From Christensenella sp. UBA7588 (lineage in GTDB: Bacteria > Bacillota > Clostridia > Christensenellales > CAG-917): DNA of 59,310 nt. The stretch covers positions 1-59,310 of the forward strand of contig DLKM01000016.1 in assembly GCA_002478945.1 (NCBI GenBank), written 5' to 3'. The translations under genes were made by a program, and so were the position numbers. This document shows, one piece after another, positions 1 to 8,960 of the stretch. The notes under the pieces were generated by a model. The model made no database searches and was not told where the DNA came from. It worked only from the letters and a program-made list of their open reading frames with translations. The stretch's first letter is position 1. Every line of letters begins with the position of its first letter.

Positions 1-1349
1 CGGAGTGTTTTGCCCGTCTCGGATTTTGCTATGAAACCGGTTATGTAAAAATCGATATTCAAAAAGCAATCGAGTGTTACGCCAAAGCCTCCGATTTGGG
101 TGTGGCGGCAGCGGCAAGATCTCTCGGTGAATTGTATTATTTCAATACTCCGATTGAAGATTCCGAGATTGAAAACGTTAAAAACGCGTTGAAATACTAC
201 GAGCGTGCTTTTTATCTCGGCGACGTTCAAATCGCAAAAAAGATAGGCTTTATCTACTTAAACAATGAAGAACTGAAAGACGTTCCCAAAGCCATAGAGT
301 GGTACAAAAAGGGATTGAGCCTCGGCGATCACTCTCTCAATTTTGACTTGGCATATGTGTATCTGAACGACAGATTTGTTCCGCACGACTACAAAAAAGG
401 CTTGGCGTATCTTGCGGACGGCGTTGCGCATAACGACCCAGAAAGTCTGTATATGCAGGCACGTATATACGAAGAAGGTTTATACGGGATTGAACCCGAC
501 GAAAAAAAGTATATTCATTATCTCAAAAAGGCGGCGAACCTTTGTCAGGACGACGCTCTGCTCGATTTAGGGTATTACTATTACAAAAAAGGCAAGTACG
601 ACGACGCACTCGATTGCTTTGCGGAGTGCGAGTTGGACACCGTCGGGCTTTATTGGGCAATCGCGACGATTTGCGAGGAACAAAAAGGCGATTATAAAAA
701 CGCGCTGTTTTATTACAATATGGCGGCGGAAACGGACTTCCCCGACGCAATCGAAAGACTGGCGGAAGCGTACCTCGGAGACGAACTCGGACTTGAAAGA
801 GACGAGGCAACCGCTCTTAAACTTTTCAAAAAAGCCGCAAAACTCGGCAATTCCGCCGCGCAATACAATCTCGGGATGGCGTACGCCTGCGGCTATTACG
901 GCGTAACCGCAGACAGAGAAAAAGCGATATATTGGCTCAAAAAGAGCGCGAAAGGAGAAAATCCGTCGGCGTGTCTGCAACTCGGTCTTTACAACTACTA
1001 CACCGTTCAAACGGACAAAGCGTGCAAGCGCGCGTTTGAACTATTTGTAGACGCATACAATTTAGGAGAGGACCAAGCGATTATAAACGTCGGTCTTTGC
1101 TATCTTCAAGGCAAAGGCGTAAAAGAGGACAGAAAAGAAGCCGTAAATTGCTTCAGAACCGCGGTAAAAACTTCAAATTCGGGCGTGGCGTACTTCAATC
1201 TCGGCATTTGTTACGAAAACGGATTCGGCGTGAGAAAAGACTACAAAAAAGCCGTAGAAATGTACGGCAAAGCAGTAGAAAACGGAGAAAGCGCAGGCAT
1301 CGAATCGATTAAGAACGTTTACCTTAAAATGACAGGCAAAACGAATTAA
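1..1349 (+). CDS. Sel1-repeat (TPR-like) protein, 5' end outside the window
   Basis: The open frame is uninterrupted from base 3 into the first in-frame start-like codon (TTG at 96), and the upstream translation (ARLGFCYETGY, KAIECYAKASDLG) is already Sel1-like, so the true start lies before the window. The visible part is about 449 residues made almost wholly of tandem Sel1-like repeats of about 36 residues: helix pairs with A..LG..Y..G, ..D..KA..WY.KAA.LG spacing, roughly a dozen copies. Such solenoids are protein-protein interaction scaffolds. No catalytic domain, signal peptide or membrane segment is seen in this part; an N-terminal domain could sit upstream. It is followed by a good hairpin terminator. 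Family assignment is firm; partner and role are unknown. Confidence 0.88.
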   Translation, partial: ECFARLGFCYETGYVKIDIQKAIECYAKASDLGVAAAARSLGELYYFNTPIEDSEIENVKNALKYYERAFYLGDVQIAKKIGFIYLNNEELKDVPKAIEWYKKGLSLGDHSLNFDLAYVYLNDRFVPHDYKKGLAYLADGVAHNDPESLYMQARIYEEGLYGIEPDEKKYIHYLKKAANLCQDDALLDLGYYYYKKGKYDDALDCFAECELDTVGLYWAIATICEEQKGDYKNALFYYNMAAETDFPDAIERLAEAYLGDELGLERDEATALKLFKKAAKLGNSAAQYNLGMAYACGYYGVTADREKAIYWLKKSAKGENPSACLQLGLYNYYTVQTDKACKRAFELFVDAYNLGEDQAIINVGLCYLQGKGVKEDRKEAVNCFRTAVKTSNSGVAYFNLGICYENGFGVRKDYKKAVEMYGKAVENGESAGIESIKNVYLKMTGKTN

Positions 1350-1369
1350 CCGAAACAAATATTTAGGCA

Positions 1370-1402
1370 AAAACAATCTTGCGATATGCAAGGTTGTTTT
1401 TT
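1370..1402 (+). terminator. Rho-independent terminator after the Sel1 gene
   Basis: Stem AACAATCTTGC / GCAAGGTTGTT (one G.U) around a short GATAT loop, followed by a T run. It lies 21 bases after the Sel1 stop codon. Confidence 0.8.
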
Positions 1403-1502
1403 CGTACAAAAAATTACCGTACGCTACCCTTGCAATGACAAATCGCCGTAAGCAAGCAATATAATGCAGTAGGCAAATCCAAGCAAAAAGGAGGTGAAAA
1501 TT

Positions 1503-1952
1503 ATGCAAGGGTATCTGAATGCGATAAGCGTTCCCGCCATAGCGATAGTTGTTTACTGCATTATTGCGATAATCAAGCAAGCGGTTGGCGAAAACGAAAA
1601 ATTCAAAAGATTTATACCGCTTATAGCGGCAGTTCTCGGCGTTGCGTGCGGAATAATTTGCTTTTATGCTTTGCCAAGCATTATTCCTGCGGATAACGTC
1701 GTTGTTGCAATCATAATCGGCGGCGCAAGCGGACTTACCGCAACTGCGACGAATCAGATTTTCAAGCAACTCGGAAAAAAGTCGAACGATACCGAAAAGA
1801 ATGACAAAAGCGATACCGAAGATACGTCCGAAACCGAAAAAAGCGAAGTTCCCGACATCGTTGACGAGAGCGATTCCGAGACGTCTACGACAGAAAACGA
1901 TTTCCTAAACGACAACGATAAAACCGACGAAAACGACAATCTAAACGGATAA
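1503..1952 (+). CDS. Holin-like small membrane protein with acidic tail
   Basis: 149 residues. The ATG at 1503 is chosen because an AGGAGGTG ribosome-binding site lies just before it; the GTG at 1494 is inside that site. Residues about 5-95 form three hydrophobic segments with a charged VGENEKFKRF loop between the first two, which resembles small phage-holin-type proteins of Clostridia. The last 55 residues or so are a low-complexity Asp/Glu/Ser/Thr/Asn tail, probably disordered. A TATAAT box at 1460-1465 may be its -10. No lysin or other phage gene is nearby, so a cellular role (for example a stand-alone holin-like protein) is as likely as a phage remnant. The holin label rests on general pattern only. 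Confidence 0.6.
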   Translation: MQGYLNAISVPAIAIVVYCIIAIIKQAVGENEKFKRFIPLIAAVLGVACGIICFYALPSIIPADNVVVAIIIGGASGLTATATNQIFKQLGKKSNDTEKNDKSDTEDTSETEKSEVPDIVDESDSETSTTENDFLNDNDKTDENDNLNG

Positions 1953-2249
1953 AATCACTTTTTATTGCGTGCAAAATATTGCACGCACACTACATAACCT
2001 CCCTAATACGATTTCAAAAACCGAATTTGTTTTATACTTTTGATTTTCTATTTCAAATTTTAATCCGTTCAAAAAACTTCTGCGATTTTACAAAAGAATT
2101 ACGTTCGTCGAGACGAAACGCGTATTTTTGAAATAATCAAAAATAAATGATAAAAATTGGCACCTTATTATTGAAAATCATATATTTATATGATAAGATA
2201 AGAATATATGGAAATTTCTAATCCGTACCATCGGAAAAGGAAGGTTGGA
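1953..2249 (+). promoter_or_regulatory. Intergenic region before the endonuclease gene; palindrome at 2177-2194
   Basis: About 300 AT-rich bases without a gene. It holds a small hairpin (GCGTGCAA / TTGCACGC near 1968-1985) after the holin-like gene and a perfect 18-bp palindrome (ATCATATA-TT-TATATGAT, 2177-2194) about 55 bases before the endonuclease start. A weak -35 (TTGGCA near 2158) fits a promoter whose -10 overlaps the palindrome. In such AT-rich DNA the palindrome could be chance; an operator is a guess. Confidence 0.35.
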
Positions 2250-5060
2250 ATGAAAAAAGCTACATTCAAAAATTTTGCAACGATAGCCGCATTGGCTTTG
2301 GTTTTCGCAATCGCGTTCGGCATAACGTTCGGCGTCTGCGACGCGCACGTTTTCGCGCCTGCCGAAGTCGGATACGCGTCGTCTGCGGAAACTTCTGCGA
2401 CTTCGGATTATTACGCTTCTATCGAGGCTATCGACGCAAGCGTTAAGGGTTCTAGTTTCAGAACGCAACTTGCAAGACTTATCGGACCGAGTTCGAACGG
2501 CGGCACGCACAAGTCGCAACCGACTTATAAGGGACTTATCAACGTATTCCCCGACACCGACGCAAACCCGAGCAACAAGAGCCAAATGCTCTGGTACTAC
2601 ACGGGTACCGTTGCTAAATCAGGCACCAACAGAGAACACGTCTGGCCGAAAAACGGCGGAAAAGCCTTCCCTGCCGAGAGCGAAACAGGTTCGGACGCAC
2701 ACCATTTGAGACCTACCGACCAACAACTCAACTCGTCAAGAAGCAGCCTTTCTTTCGGCGAAGTTCCGCAAGTTGCGGGCAACATCGTAAAAGAATACGG
2801 CAGCACCACATATTCCAACCTTTGCTATAAAACAAGTCAATACTTCTACCCCGGCGTGGGATACAGAGGCTCGACGGCTCGTATCCTTATGTACGTTCAA
2901 ACTCGTTGGGGAGACGCATACAATCTTCAATTCGTACTCGGAGACGGAAACAACAAGACCATCGGCGATATTGAAACGCTTATGAAATGGCACCTCGAAG
3001 AACCCGTAACCGAAGCCGAAAAGCTCAGAAACGACGAAGTTCAAAAAATTCAAGGCAACCGCAATCCGTTTATCGACCACCCCGAGTATGCCGAAAGAAT
3101 CTATTGCTACGACGGAAAATCGTACAATTCCAAACTTCAAGCTGTCGTTGCGGCACACGCCGGCACCGAGCCTATCACGAAAATCTCTTTCAAAGAGACG
3201 TCTGTCAGCCTCGGTGTAGGAGAAACCACCACCCTTACCCCCACTTACGCACCTACCAACGCAAAACGCGAAGTCACTTGGACATCGAGCGATTCGACGG
3301 TTGCAAGCGTTGACGCAAACGGAAAAGTTACCGCAAAAGCAAACGGCACGGCAACCATTACCGTAGCAAGCAAAGAAAATTCTTCTATCAAGGCTTCCGT
3401 GACGGTTACCGTCAAGAGCGTCACTTCTATCAGCGTGAGCGGCGCACCCACAAAAACGACCTATAACGACGGAGAGGCTTTTTCCTCCGCAGGCATAACC
3501 GTTACGGCGCACTTCAGCGACGGCACGACGAAAATCGTTCCCAACACGTCTTGTCAATGGCTTGACGGCACCACCCGTGCAAATACTCTTTCCGCGGGTA
3601 GCGCAAGCGTTATCTGCAAATACGGCACGCACGAGGCAATCATCAACGGCATTACCGTAAACAAGGTCGTCGCAGGTACAAAAACCACCATTAACCTCGA
3701 CAGCACCTCGTCAAGCGGAAGTTACGCGTGGTACGGTTGGGAAGCAAACGGAATGCAAGGCAAAGTGTATATGTACAAAAATACGCAGAAGAACGCCATT
3801 CAAATGAACAATAAGACCAACGTCTGCTGCTATCTGTACAACACCACCGCCGCTCCGAACAATATACTTTCAATCACGATTAAGCTCAAGGAAGGCTCCG
3901 ACAAAACGTTTGAAGTGAGAACTTCAAACACTCCGTTCACGGAAGGCACGAGTCAGCCGACTACGGGCAAATCCGTCGGAACGATTACCGCAAGCACAAA
4001 TGCAACTACTTTGAAAATCAATTCGACCGATAAGTACTTTGCAATCTGCTATACGGGTACGGGCGCGTGCTATATCGAGAGCATCGAAATACTCTACGGA
4101 GAAGAAACGCCCGTTTGCGACCACACTTACGGCGAGTGGACGATTACAAAAGCCGCAACGACAGAAAGCACGGGTTTGAAATCGCACAGTTGCACAAAGT
4201 GCGGACATACCGAAACTCAAGTCATTCCCAAGGTAACGTGCGAACACACTTACGGAAATTGGACGGTAACCAAAGAGGCAACATATCAAGAGGAAGGTTC
4301 TCAATCTCGCACTTGCACGAAATGCAACCATACCGAAACGCAAACCATTCCTAAACTCGTCTGCACCGACCATACCTACGGAGATTGGCAAGTTACCAAA
4401 GACCCAACTTACAAAGAGGAAGGCTCAAAAACTCATAGTTGCACCAAATGCGGTCATACCGAAACCGAAAGCATAGAAAAACTCGTCTGCACCGACCACT
4501 CTTACGGAGATTGGACGGTAACCAAAGAAGCCACGGAAACAGAGAGCGGAATCAAAACGCGCACCTGTGAAAACTGCGGACATAAAGACGAACAAGTCAT
4601 TCCGAAAACGGGTTGCGACCACGAATTCGGCGGTTGGTATATAACCAAAGAGCCTACGGGTACGGAAGCGGGCGAAAAGACTCGCAAGTGCCTGCTCTGC
4701 GGACACGCCGAAACCGCAGTCGTTCCTGCAACGGGAGAAGTGTCTGACGTTACCGCAAAAGACTTTATCGACGCCGTAAACGCAATTAAAAACGCAACTA
4801 CGGAGGAAGAAAAAGCGGACGCAATCGCTTATGCGGAATCCGTATTCGGTTCGCTCACGAGTCAAGATAAAACAAGTTCCGAAGTTACCGAAGCATTCAA
4901 CACCCTCTACGAAATCAAGAATCCGCCCACGATTATAGTCGTCAAAGAGCAACTTTCGGGCGGCGCGATTGCAGGTATCGTAATCGGATGCGTAGCGTCG
5001 GTTTCAATAGTTGCGGTAATAGCAATACTCGCAACGAGGAAAAAACGCTTGGCAAAATAA
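2250..5060 (+). CDS. Secreted, membrane-anchored endonuclease I with Ig-like domains and five Cys-rich repeats
   Basis: 936 residues from ATG 2250, preceded by AAGGAAGG; the upstream in-frame ATG at 2208 lacks a site. Residues 1-36 are an export signal. The endonuclease I domain (about 45-290) shows REHVWP (about 128-133) and SDAHHLRPTD (about 148-157), the His/Asn-rich metal-dependent nuclease centre of the family that cleaves DNA and RNA without sequence specificity. Then come a Big_2-type Ig domain (about 309-390), a second Ig-like domain (about 390-470), a beta-rich domain (about 476-622), five tandem repeats of about 41 residues (623-830, consensus CDHTYGxW..C..CGHTE), a short helical region, and a C-terminal membrane segment (about 907-928) followed by basic RKKRLAK. 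It should act outside the cell, tethered to the membrane, probably to use extracellular nucleic acid. The repeats are of unknown function. Confidence 0.9.
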   Translation: MKKATFKNFATIAALALVFAIAFGITFGVCDAHVFAPAEVGYASSAETSATSDYYASIEAIDASVKGSSFRTQLARLIGPSSNGGTHKSQPTYKGLINVFPDTDANPSNKSQMLWYYTGTVAKSGTNREHVWPKNGGKAFPAESETGSDAHHLRPTDQQLNSSRSSLSFGEVPQVAGNIVKEYGSTTYSNLCYKTSQYFYPGVGYRGSTARILMYVQTRWGDAYNLQFVLGDGNNKTIGDIETLMKWHLEEPVTEAEKLRNDEVQKIQGNRNPFIDHPEYAERIYCYDGKSYNSKLQAVVAAHAGTEPITKISFKETSVSLGVGETTTLTPTYAPTNAKREVTWTSSDSTVASVDANGKVTAKANGTATITVASKENSSIKASVTVTVKSVTSISVSGAPTKTTYNDGEAFSSAGITVTAHFSDGTTKIVPNTSCQWLDGTTRANTLSAGSASVICKYGTHEAIINGITVNKVVAGTKTTINLDSTSSSGSYAWYGWEANGMQGKVYMYKNTQKNAIQMNNKTNVCCYLYNTTAAPNNILSITIKLKEGSDKTFEVRTSNTPFTEGTSQPTTGKSVGTITASTNATTLKINSTDKYFAICYTGTGACYIESIEILYGEETPVCDHTYGEWTITKAATTESTGLKSHSCTKCGHTETQVIPKVTCEHTYGNWTVTKEATYQEEGSQSRTCTKCNHTETQTIPKLVCTDHTYGDWQVTKDPTYKEEGSKTHSCTKCGHTETESIEKLVCTDHSYGDWTVTKEATETESGIKTRTCENCGHKDEQVIPKTGCDHEFGGWYITKEPTGTEAGEKTRKCLLCGHAETAVVPATGEVSDVTAKDFIDAVNAIKNATTEEEKADAIAYAESVFGSLTSQDKTSSEVTEAFNTLYEIKNPPTIIVVKEQLSGGAIAGIVIGCVASVSIVAVIAILATRKKRLAK
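4114..4737 (+). repeat. Five tandem Cys-rich coding repeats
   Basis: In-frame repeats of about 120-126 bases inside the endonuclease gene. Each encodes C(T)DHTYGxW-x3-K-x(T)-x4-G-x5-C-x2-C-G/N-H, with three cysteines and two histidines that could bind a metal or form disulfides. The copies have diverged at the DNA level, so the array is not freshly expanded. Confidence 0.85.
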
Positions 5061-5078
5061 ATAAAACAATCGACATAT

Positions 5079-5114
5079 AAAAAGAACTGCGACTTGTTCG
5101 CAGTTCTTTTTTGT
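5079..5114 (+). terminator. Rho-independent terminator after the endonuclease gene
   Basis: AAAAAGAACTGCG / CGCAGTTCTTTTTT stem with an ACTTGTT loop, 20 bases after the stop codon. It is symmetrical enough to work from both sides, but the convergent phosphatase gene ends about 60 bases further on. Confidence 0.85.
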
Positions 5115-5176
5115 TACACATTTTGAATTGATATTCGAACCGTACCTAAGTTATTTTAGATTACCGACTACTCCGC

Positions 5177-6328
5177 TCATCTGTTCGACAACAGCGCAAA
5201 GCATATTTTGTAAATATCCGTGTTATCGATATTCTTCTCGAACGAGAATTGAGCAAGCGATTTAAGTTTGAATCTCGTGTAATAACTCACGTCGTCTTTC
5301 GTGTGATGAGTTACGGTAAACAACGAATCGTTGATTTCCTCTTTAGGCTCTCCGTTGTACACCAGACCGCCGCATTCGTGGTCAGCCGTGACAATCATCG
5401 AATAATTGCTCTTGTCGTTCATTTTGCCGCTGACAGCCTCAACCGCGTTGTCAAACTCGTCGAGATACTCGAGCATCCCCTGCATATCGTTGACGGTACT
5501 CGTTTTGTCGATGTGCGCTCCCTCAATCATAAGGAAATAGCCGTTGGGATATTTCTTTTCGAGAAAATCTACCGCAAACGTCGAAAGTTGCGAGAGAGTC
5601 GGCGTTTCGTTGGTCGGAGTATAGTTTGCAACGGCAGAAAACGCGCCTATAACTTTGTCGCTGTCAAGGCTCAATTCGTCGTAAGCGTCGCAGAACGCAT
5701 ACCCTTTTTGCTCGAATTGAGTTCTGTACATATCGTAATTGACTTTGTCTCCGTCCCAAGTCGTCAGACCCGCGCCGAGAAAAACGTCGATGCCAGACTC
5801 AATCTGACAGCCGATAATAGTTGCCTTCTCCCCTCTGTCGTTTGTGTGAGCGGAAAAAGCCGCAGGAGTCGCGCCCGAGAGCGTGTCCGTCGTGACGATA
5901 CCAACGCCCTTGCCGAGACTTTTTGCATATTCGGCTACGGTTTGATAATTCTTGTTATCCTTGAATGAAACGTAACCTCTGAAATACTTCTCTCCCGTTG
6001 CCATTGCGCTTGCCGCCGCTGCGCTGTCCGTGGGCTGATTCAAGGCTTTGCAAGAGGTTTTTACAAGTCCGGTATTATTGAAATCGGCAAACATCGTTCT
6101 GTCAAAGTACGTTTCGCCTGCTTTGACGTGATTTACGCCCATTCCGTCGCCGATAAACAGAATTACTCTGTCGCTTTCGCCTTTTAGAGCGTCGTATATG
6201 GATAATTGCTCCGCAGACGGAGACTGCACGTTTTCTTTTTTATTGCACGCCACGAGCGCAAACGTAGCCGTAACGGCAATCGCAAGTACGAGCAATAAGG
6301 ATATTATTCTAACGTTATTCTTTTTCAT
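5177..6328 (-). CDS. Alkaline phosphatase, lipoprotein
   Basis: 383 residues. The signal peptide ends in a lipobox with Cys28 (ALVAC), so the enzyme should be lipid-anchored on the outer face of the membrane. It belongs to the alkaline phosphatase superfamily: IGDGMG (Asp61, metal ligand), TDSAAAASAMATG (the serine after Asp101 is the likely nucleophile) and TADHECGG near the C-terminus (metal ligands). It releases phosphate from phosphomonoesters. It is a little shorter than many PhoA-type enzymes (about 420-450). Start: GAGGGG eight bases before ATG. It follows the flavin reductase-like gene by 27 bases and could share its transcript. No Pho box was recognised. Confidence 0.9.
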   Translation of the reverse strand: MKKNNVRIISLLLVLAIAVTATFALVACNKKENVQSPSAEQLSIYDALKGESDRVILFIGDGMGVNHVKAGETYFDRTMFADFNNTGLVKTSCKALNQPTDSAAAASAMATGEKYFRGYVSFKDNKNYQTVAEYAKSLGKGVGIVTTDTLSGATPAAFSAHTNDRGEKATIIGCQIESGIDVFLGAGLTTWDGDKVNYDMYRTQFEQKGYAFCDAYDELSLDSDKVIGAFSAVANYTPTNETPTLSQLSTFAVDFLEKKYPNGYFLMIEGAHIDKTSTVNDMQGMLEYLDEFDNAVEAVSGKMNDKSNYSMIVTADHECGGLVYNGEPKEEINDSLFTVTHHTKDDVSYYTRFKLKSLAQFSFEKNIDNTDIYKICFALLSNR

Positions 6329-6355
6329 ATTTCCCCTCAGACGTGTATTTGTCGA

Positions 6356-7267
6356 TTATTTCTTTTTTTCCTGACGGCGTTTGTCGTTGATAATCGCAAG
6401 AGCCTTTTCGTCTACAAGCGAAATGCCCTCTTGCTTTGCGATGTCCACCATCTGCGTAAGCGCGGCTTTGAGGAATACGCGAGGAATCTTCGTGAGTTTT
6501 GCGCAAGCCTCGTCCGTAAACTTCACGGCAGGGTCTATTCTGCTTGCGGCGTATTTGACGGAATTGACGTCGCCCTCTTTTGCCTGAATCTTTTCGGGAT
6601 AAGGCTTTTTGAAGCGAGAACACCAGAAGTTGGTGCTGTCTCTATATCCGTAATCGACGGGTACTGGCGGATAATTGCGTCTCGTAACGCCGTTGATAAT
6701 CGAGTCGTAATACTCCTCTTTCATCCATATTTTGTCTATTTTGAGAATGAAATGCGCGCCGAACTTGCTCGTGATTCCGTTGAAATTGCGATAAGGCGGC
6801 TCGTACCCCTCGAGTTGACCTGCCTTATCGAGATAAGCGTCCTCGAGCGAACTGTCCCAAGTGCATTCAAACACTTGGAATGCTTCTTGTACGATTTGCG
6901 GTCTGTCGGAGCCGAGCGTGCTGTCCTTGAGCGTGAAAATGCAATTTTTCATTTTCTCCGCCGTGGTATCCCCCGGGAATCCGAGCCTTACCGCTTCTTT
7001 GAAAAACTTTTTGTCGTCGGGAATGAAATTGAGCGTAACTTTGCCCGTGCGCAATATGTTTTGCGCCGTGTTGGAACTGTTGCGCACTTCGAGAATCATT
7101 GCGTAATAGTCCTTGCCTGCGATGTAATACGGAAAACACAGCGAATATGAACCGAGGTTGGTTTGTCCGCTTTCGGATACCGTACTTGCAAGCACGACGG
7201 GCATCGGAAAAAACGCCGACGTCTGATAAAAGTTGTCCACAATTCGTAAATCTTTGAATTCACTCAT
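6356..7267 (-). CDS. Flavin reductase-like FMN-binding protein
   Basis: 303 residues. The first 190 or so resemble the flavin reductase-like (split beta-barrel, FMN-binding) domain: PMPVVLASTVSESGQTNLGSYS at residues 22-43 is the typical opening, followed by NILRTGKVTLNFI. The last third is an alpha-helical extension not needed for flavin binding. Such proteins bind FMN and reduce flavin or another acceptor with NAD(P)H; the substrate is not visible. The gene starts 14 bases after the rho stop, with GAGG before the ATG, so it is probably co-transcribed with rho and the phosphatase, though no functional link is obvious. Confidence 0.7.
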   Translation of the reverse strand: MSEFKDLRIVDNFYQTSAFFPMPVVLASTVSESGQTNLGSYSLCFPYYIAGKDYYAMILEVRNSSNTAQNILRTGKVTLNFIPDDKKFFKEAVRLGFPGDTTAEKMKNCIFTLKDSTLGSDRPQIVQEAFQVFECTWDSSLEDAYLDKAGQLEGYEPPYRNFNGITSKFGAHFILKIDKIWMKEEYYDSIINGVTRRNYPPVPVDYGYRDSTNFWCSRFKKPYPEKIQAKEGDVNSVKYAASRIDPAVKFTDEACAKLTKIPRVFLKAALTQMVDIAKQEGISLVDEKALAIINDKRRQEKKK

Positions 7268-7280
7268 AATACGCGCCTCG

Positions 7281-8834
7281 TTACTTCAATGACCTGATTG
7301 TATAGCCCTCTTTTTGATACATTCTGAGTTGCAAATTGAGTTGGTCTATAAACTCTTTGTTGGAAGTCGTCTTTACAATCATACCGATAAGGTTTTCCGT
7401 AGCCTCGGTATTATCCGCATTCGAGAGCATCTTGCGAATGCCCCAAGTGCCTTCCAATTCGCTCGGAGTGAGCAAAAGTTCTTCTTTTCTCGTTCCGCTC
7501 TTTGCAAGGTCGATTGCGGGGAAAATACGTTTTTCGCTGAGTCTGCGGTCAAGGTGTATTTCCATATTGCCCGTGCCTTTGAATTCTTCAAAGATAACGT
7601 CGTCCATACGACTGCCCGTATCGATAAGCGCAGTTGCGATAATCGTGAGCGAACCGCCGTTTTCGATGTTTCTCGCAGAGCCGAAAAAGCGTTTGGGGCT
7701 GTGCAACGCGCCGGGGTCGATACCGCCAGAAAGAGTCCTGCCCGTAGGCGGAATCGTAAGGTTGTACGCTCTCGCAAGTCTCGTGAGCGAGTCGAGCAAA
7801 ATCACGACGTCTTTGCCCATTTCGACAAGGCGTTTTGCTCTGTCAAGCAACATTTCCGCCGTCTTTGTATGATGTTCGGGAAGCTCGTCGAACGTTGAAT
7901 ACACCACTTCTCCTTTTATCGAACGTTGCATATCGGTAACTTCCTCGGGACGTTCGTCGATGAGAAGCACTTTCAGCTCGATTTCGGGATAATTCTTCGC
8001 AATGGAACTCGCAATCATTTTAAGAAGCGTCGTTTTACCTGCTTTAGGCGGAGACACGATTATGCCTCTTTGACCTTTTCCGATAGGAGAAACGAGGTCG
8101 ATGCAACGGGTTGCGTATTCTCTGGGAGATACCTCGAGACGTATGCGTTCGTCGGGATAAATCGGCACCAAATCGTCAAAATTGGGACGTTTGCCTATTT
8201 TCTCGGGGTCGATACCGTTGATTGACGTAACGCTGACTACCGCAGACGGTCTGCCCTCTTGTATTTTTTTGCACAGCGATTTGACGTAGTCTCCTCTACG
8301 CAAACCGTATTGTTTGATTTTCATAGCGGACACATAAGCGTCCATTTCGTTAAATTCGCCGTTTTTTACGCGCAAAAAGCCGTATCCGTCGGGATTTATT
8401 TCGAGATAACCTTCTCTTTCCTGTTCTGCACCTTCGTCTATCTCTTTTCTGTCGTTAAGAACGCTTTCTTTGTATTGAACGCGCTGTTGCGGCTTTTGAT
8501 ATTGATTGTTGGTAGGACGGAAAACCACGGGTTGAAATTTGGGTTTGCGATAATCGTTATCTTTAGCGTCGGAAACGTTGGATTCTTTAACAGTATCCGT
8601 ACTCTTTGCGGTAGATTCGACTTCTCCGCCCGAAACGCCAACTTCCGCTTTTTTGGGACGACCTCTGCGAGGTGCCGTCGGAGGCTCAATTTCTCCGTTT
8701 GTAATCTTGTAAACGATGTCGACAAGCTCCGCCTTGTTCATTTTGGTAGGCGCGCTTACACCGACGTCTTTAGCAAGAGAGCGCATCTCGAAAATGCTTT
8801 TTGCTTCAAGCTCTTGTTTTGTAAAACTTTGCAT
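7281..8834 (-). CDS. rho: Transcription termination factor Rho
   Basis: 517 residues. Domains in order: Rho N-terminal helical domain (1-45), a polar linker with an AT-hook-like RRGRPKK (about 56-62) and low-complexity sequence to about 130, the RNA-binding cold-shock-like domain (about 140-200, GYGFLRV), then the RecA-type hexameric ATPase with Walker A PPKAGKTTL (about 261-269), DERPEEV and Walker B VVILLD (about 343-348) followed by SLTRLARAYN. It unwinds RNA and ends transcription at sites lacking strong hairpins. The inserted linker makes it longer than E. coli Rho (419), as in many Bacillota and Actinobacteria. An AGGAG site precedes ATG 8834. Confidence 0.97.
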   Translation of the reverse strand: MQSFTKQELEAKSIFEMRSLAKDVGVSAPTKMNKAELVDIVYKITNGEIEPPTAPRRGRPKKAEVGVSGGEVESTAKSTDTVKESNVSDAKDNDYRKPKFQPVVFRPTNNQYQKPQQRVQYKESVLNDRKEIDEGAEQEREGYLEINPDGYGFLRVKNGEFNEMDAYVSAMKIKQYGLRRGDYVKSLCKKIQEGRPSAVVSVTSINGIDPEKIGKRPNFDDLVPIYPDERIRLEVSPREYATRCIDLVSPIGKGQRGIIVSPPKAGKTTLLKMIASSIAKNYPEIELKVLLIDERPEEVTDMQRSIKGEVVYSTFDELPEHHTKTAEMLLDRAKRLVEMGKDVVILLDSLTRLARAYNLTIPPTGRTLSGGIDPGALHSPKRFFGSARNIENGGSLTIIATALIDTGSRMDDVIFEEFKGTGNMEIHLDRRLSEKRIFPAIDLAKSGTRKEELLLTPSELEGTWGIRKMLSNADNTEATENLIGMIVKTTSNKEFIDQLNLQLRMYQKEGYTIRSLK

Positions 8835-8894
8835 AAAAAACTCCTGTCTGATGACTATTCGTATCGAGCGAAATCATCGAAAAAAATTTGTAAA

Positions 8895-8945
8895 TATATT
8901 GTCTAAAGTGCTTCTTGCGCCTGCTCCGTTTGGGGAGCAAGCGCG
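8895..8945 (-). promoter_or_regulatory. GC-rich hairpin between the MBL gene and rho
   Basis: GCGC-CT-GCTCC / GGAGC-AA-GCGC forms a two-part stem with a short loop about 60-110 bases before rho. There is no T run on either side, so it is not a standard terminator. It may be a Rho-dependent end for the MBL transcript or part of the rho leader; undecided. Confidence 0.35.
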
Positions 8946-8960
8946 TTATTTGTAAAAAAT

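Noticed and set aside
1494..1502. GTG start for the holin-like gene
   Set aside because: The GTG is part of the AGGAGGTG ribosome-binding site of the ATG at 1503.
4114..4737. Possible CRISPR-like array
   Set aside because: The repeats are in-frame, diverged protein repeats without constant-length spacers.
8895..8945. Standard Rho-independent terminator before rho
   Set aside because: The stem is good but there is no T run on either strand.
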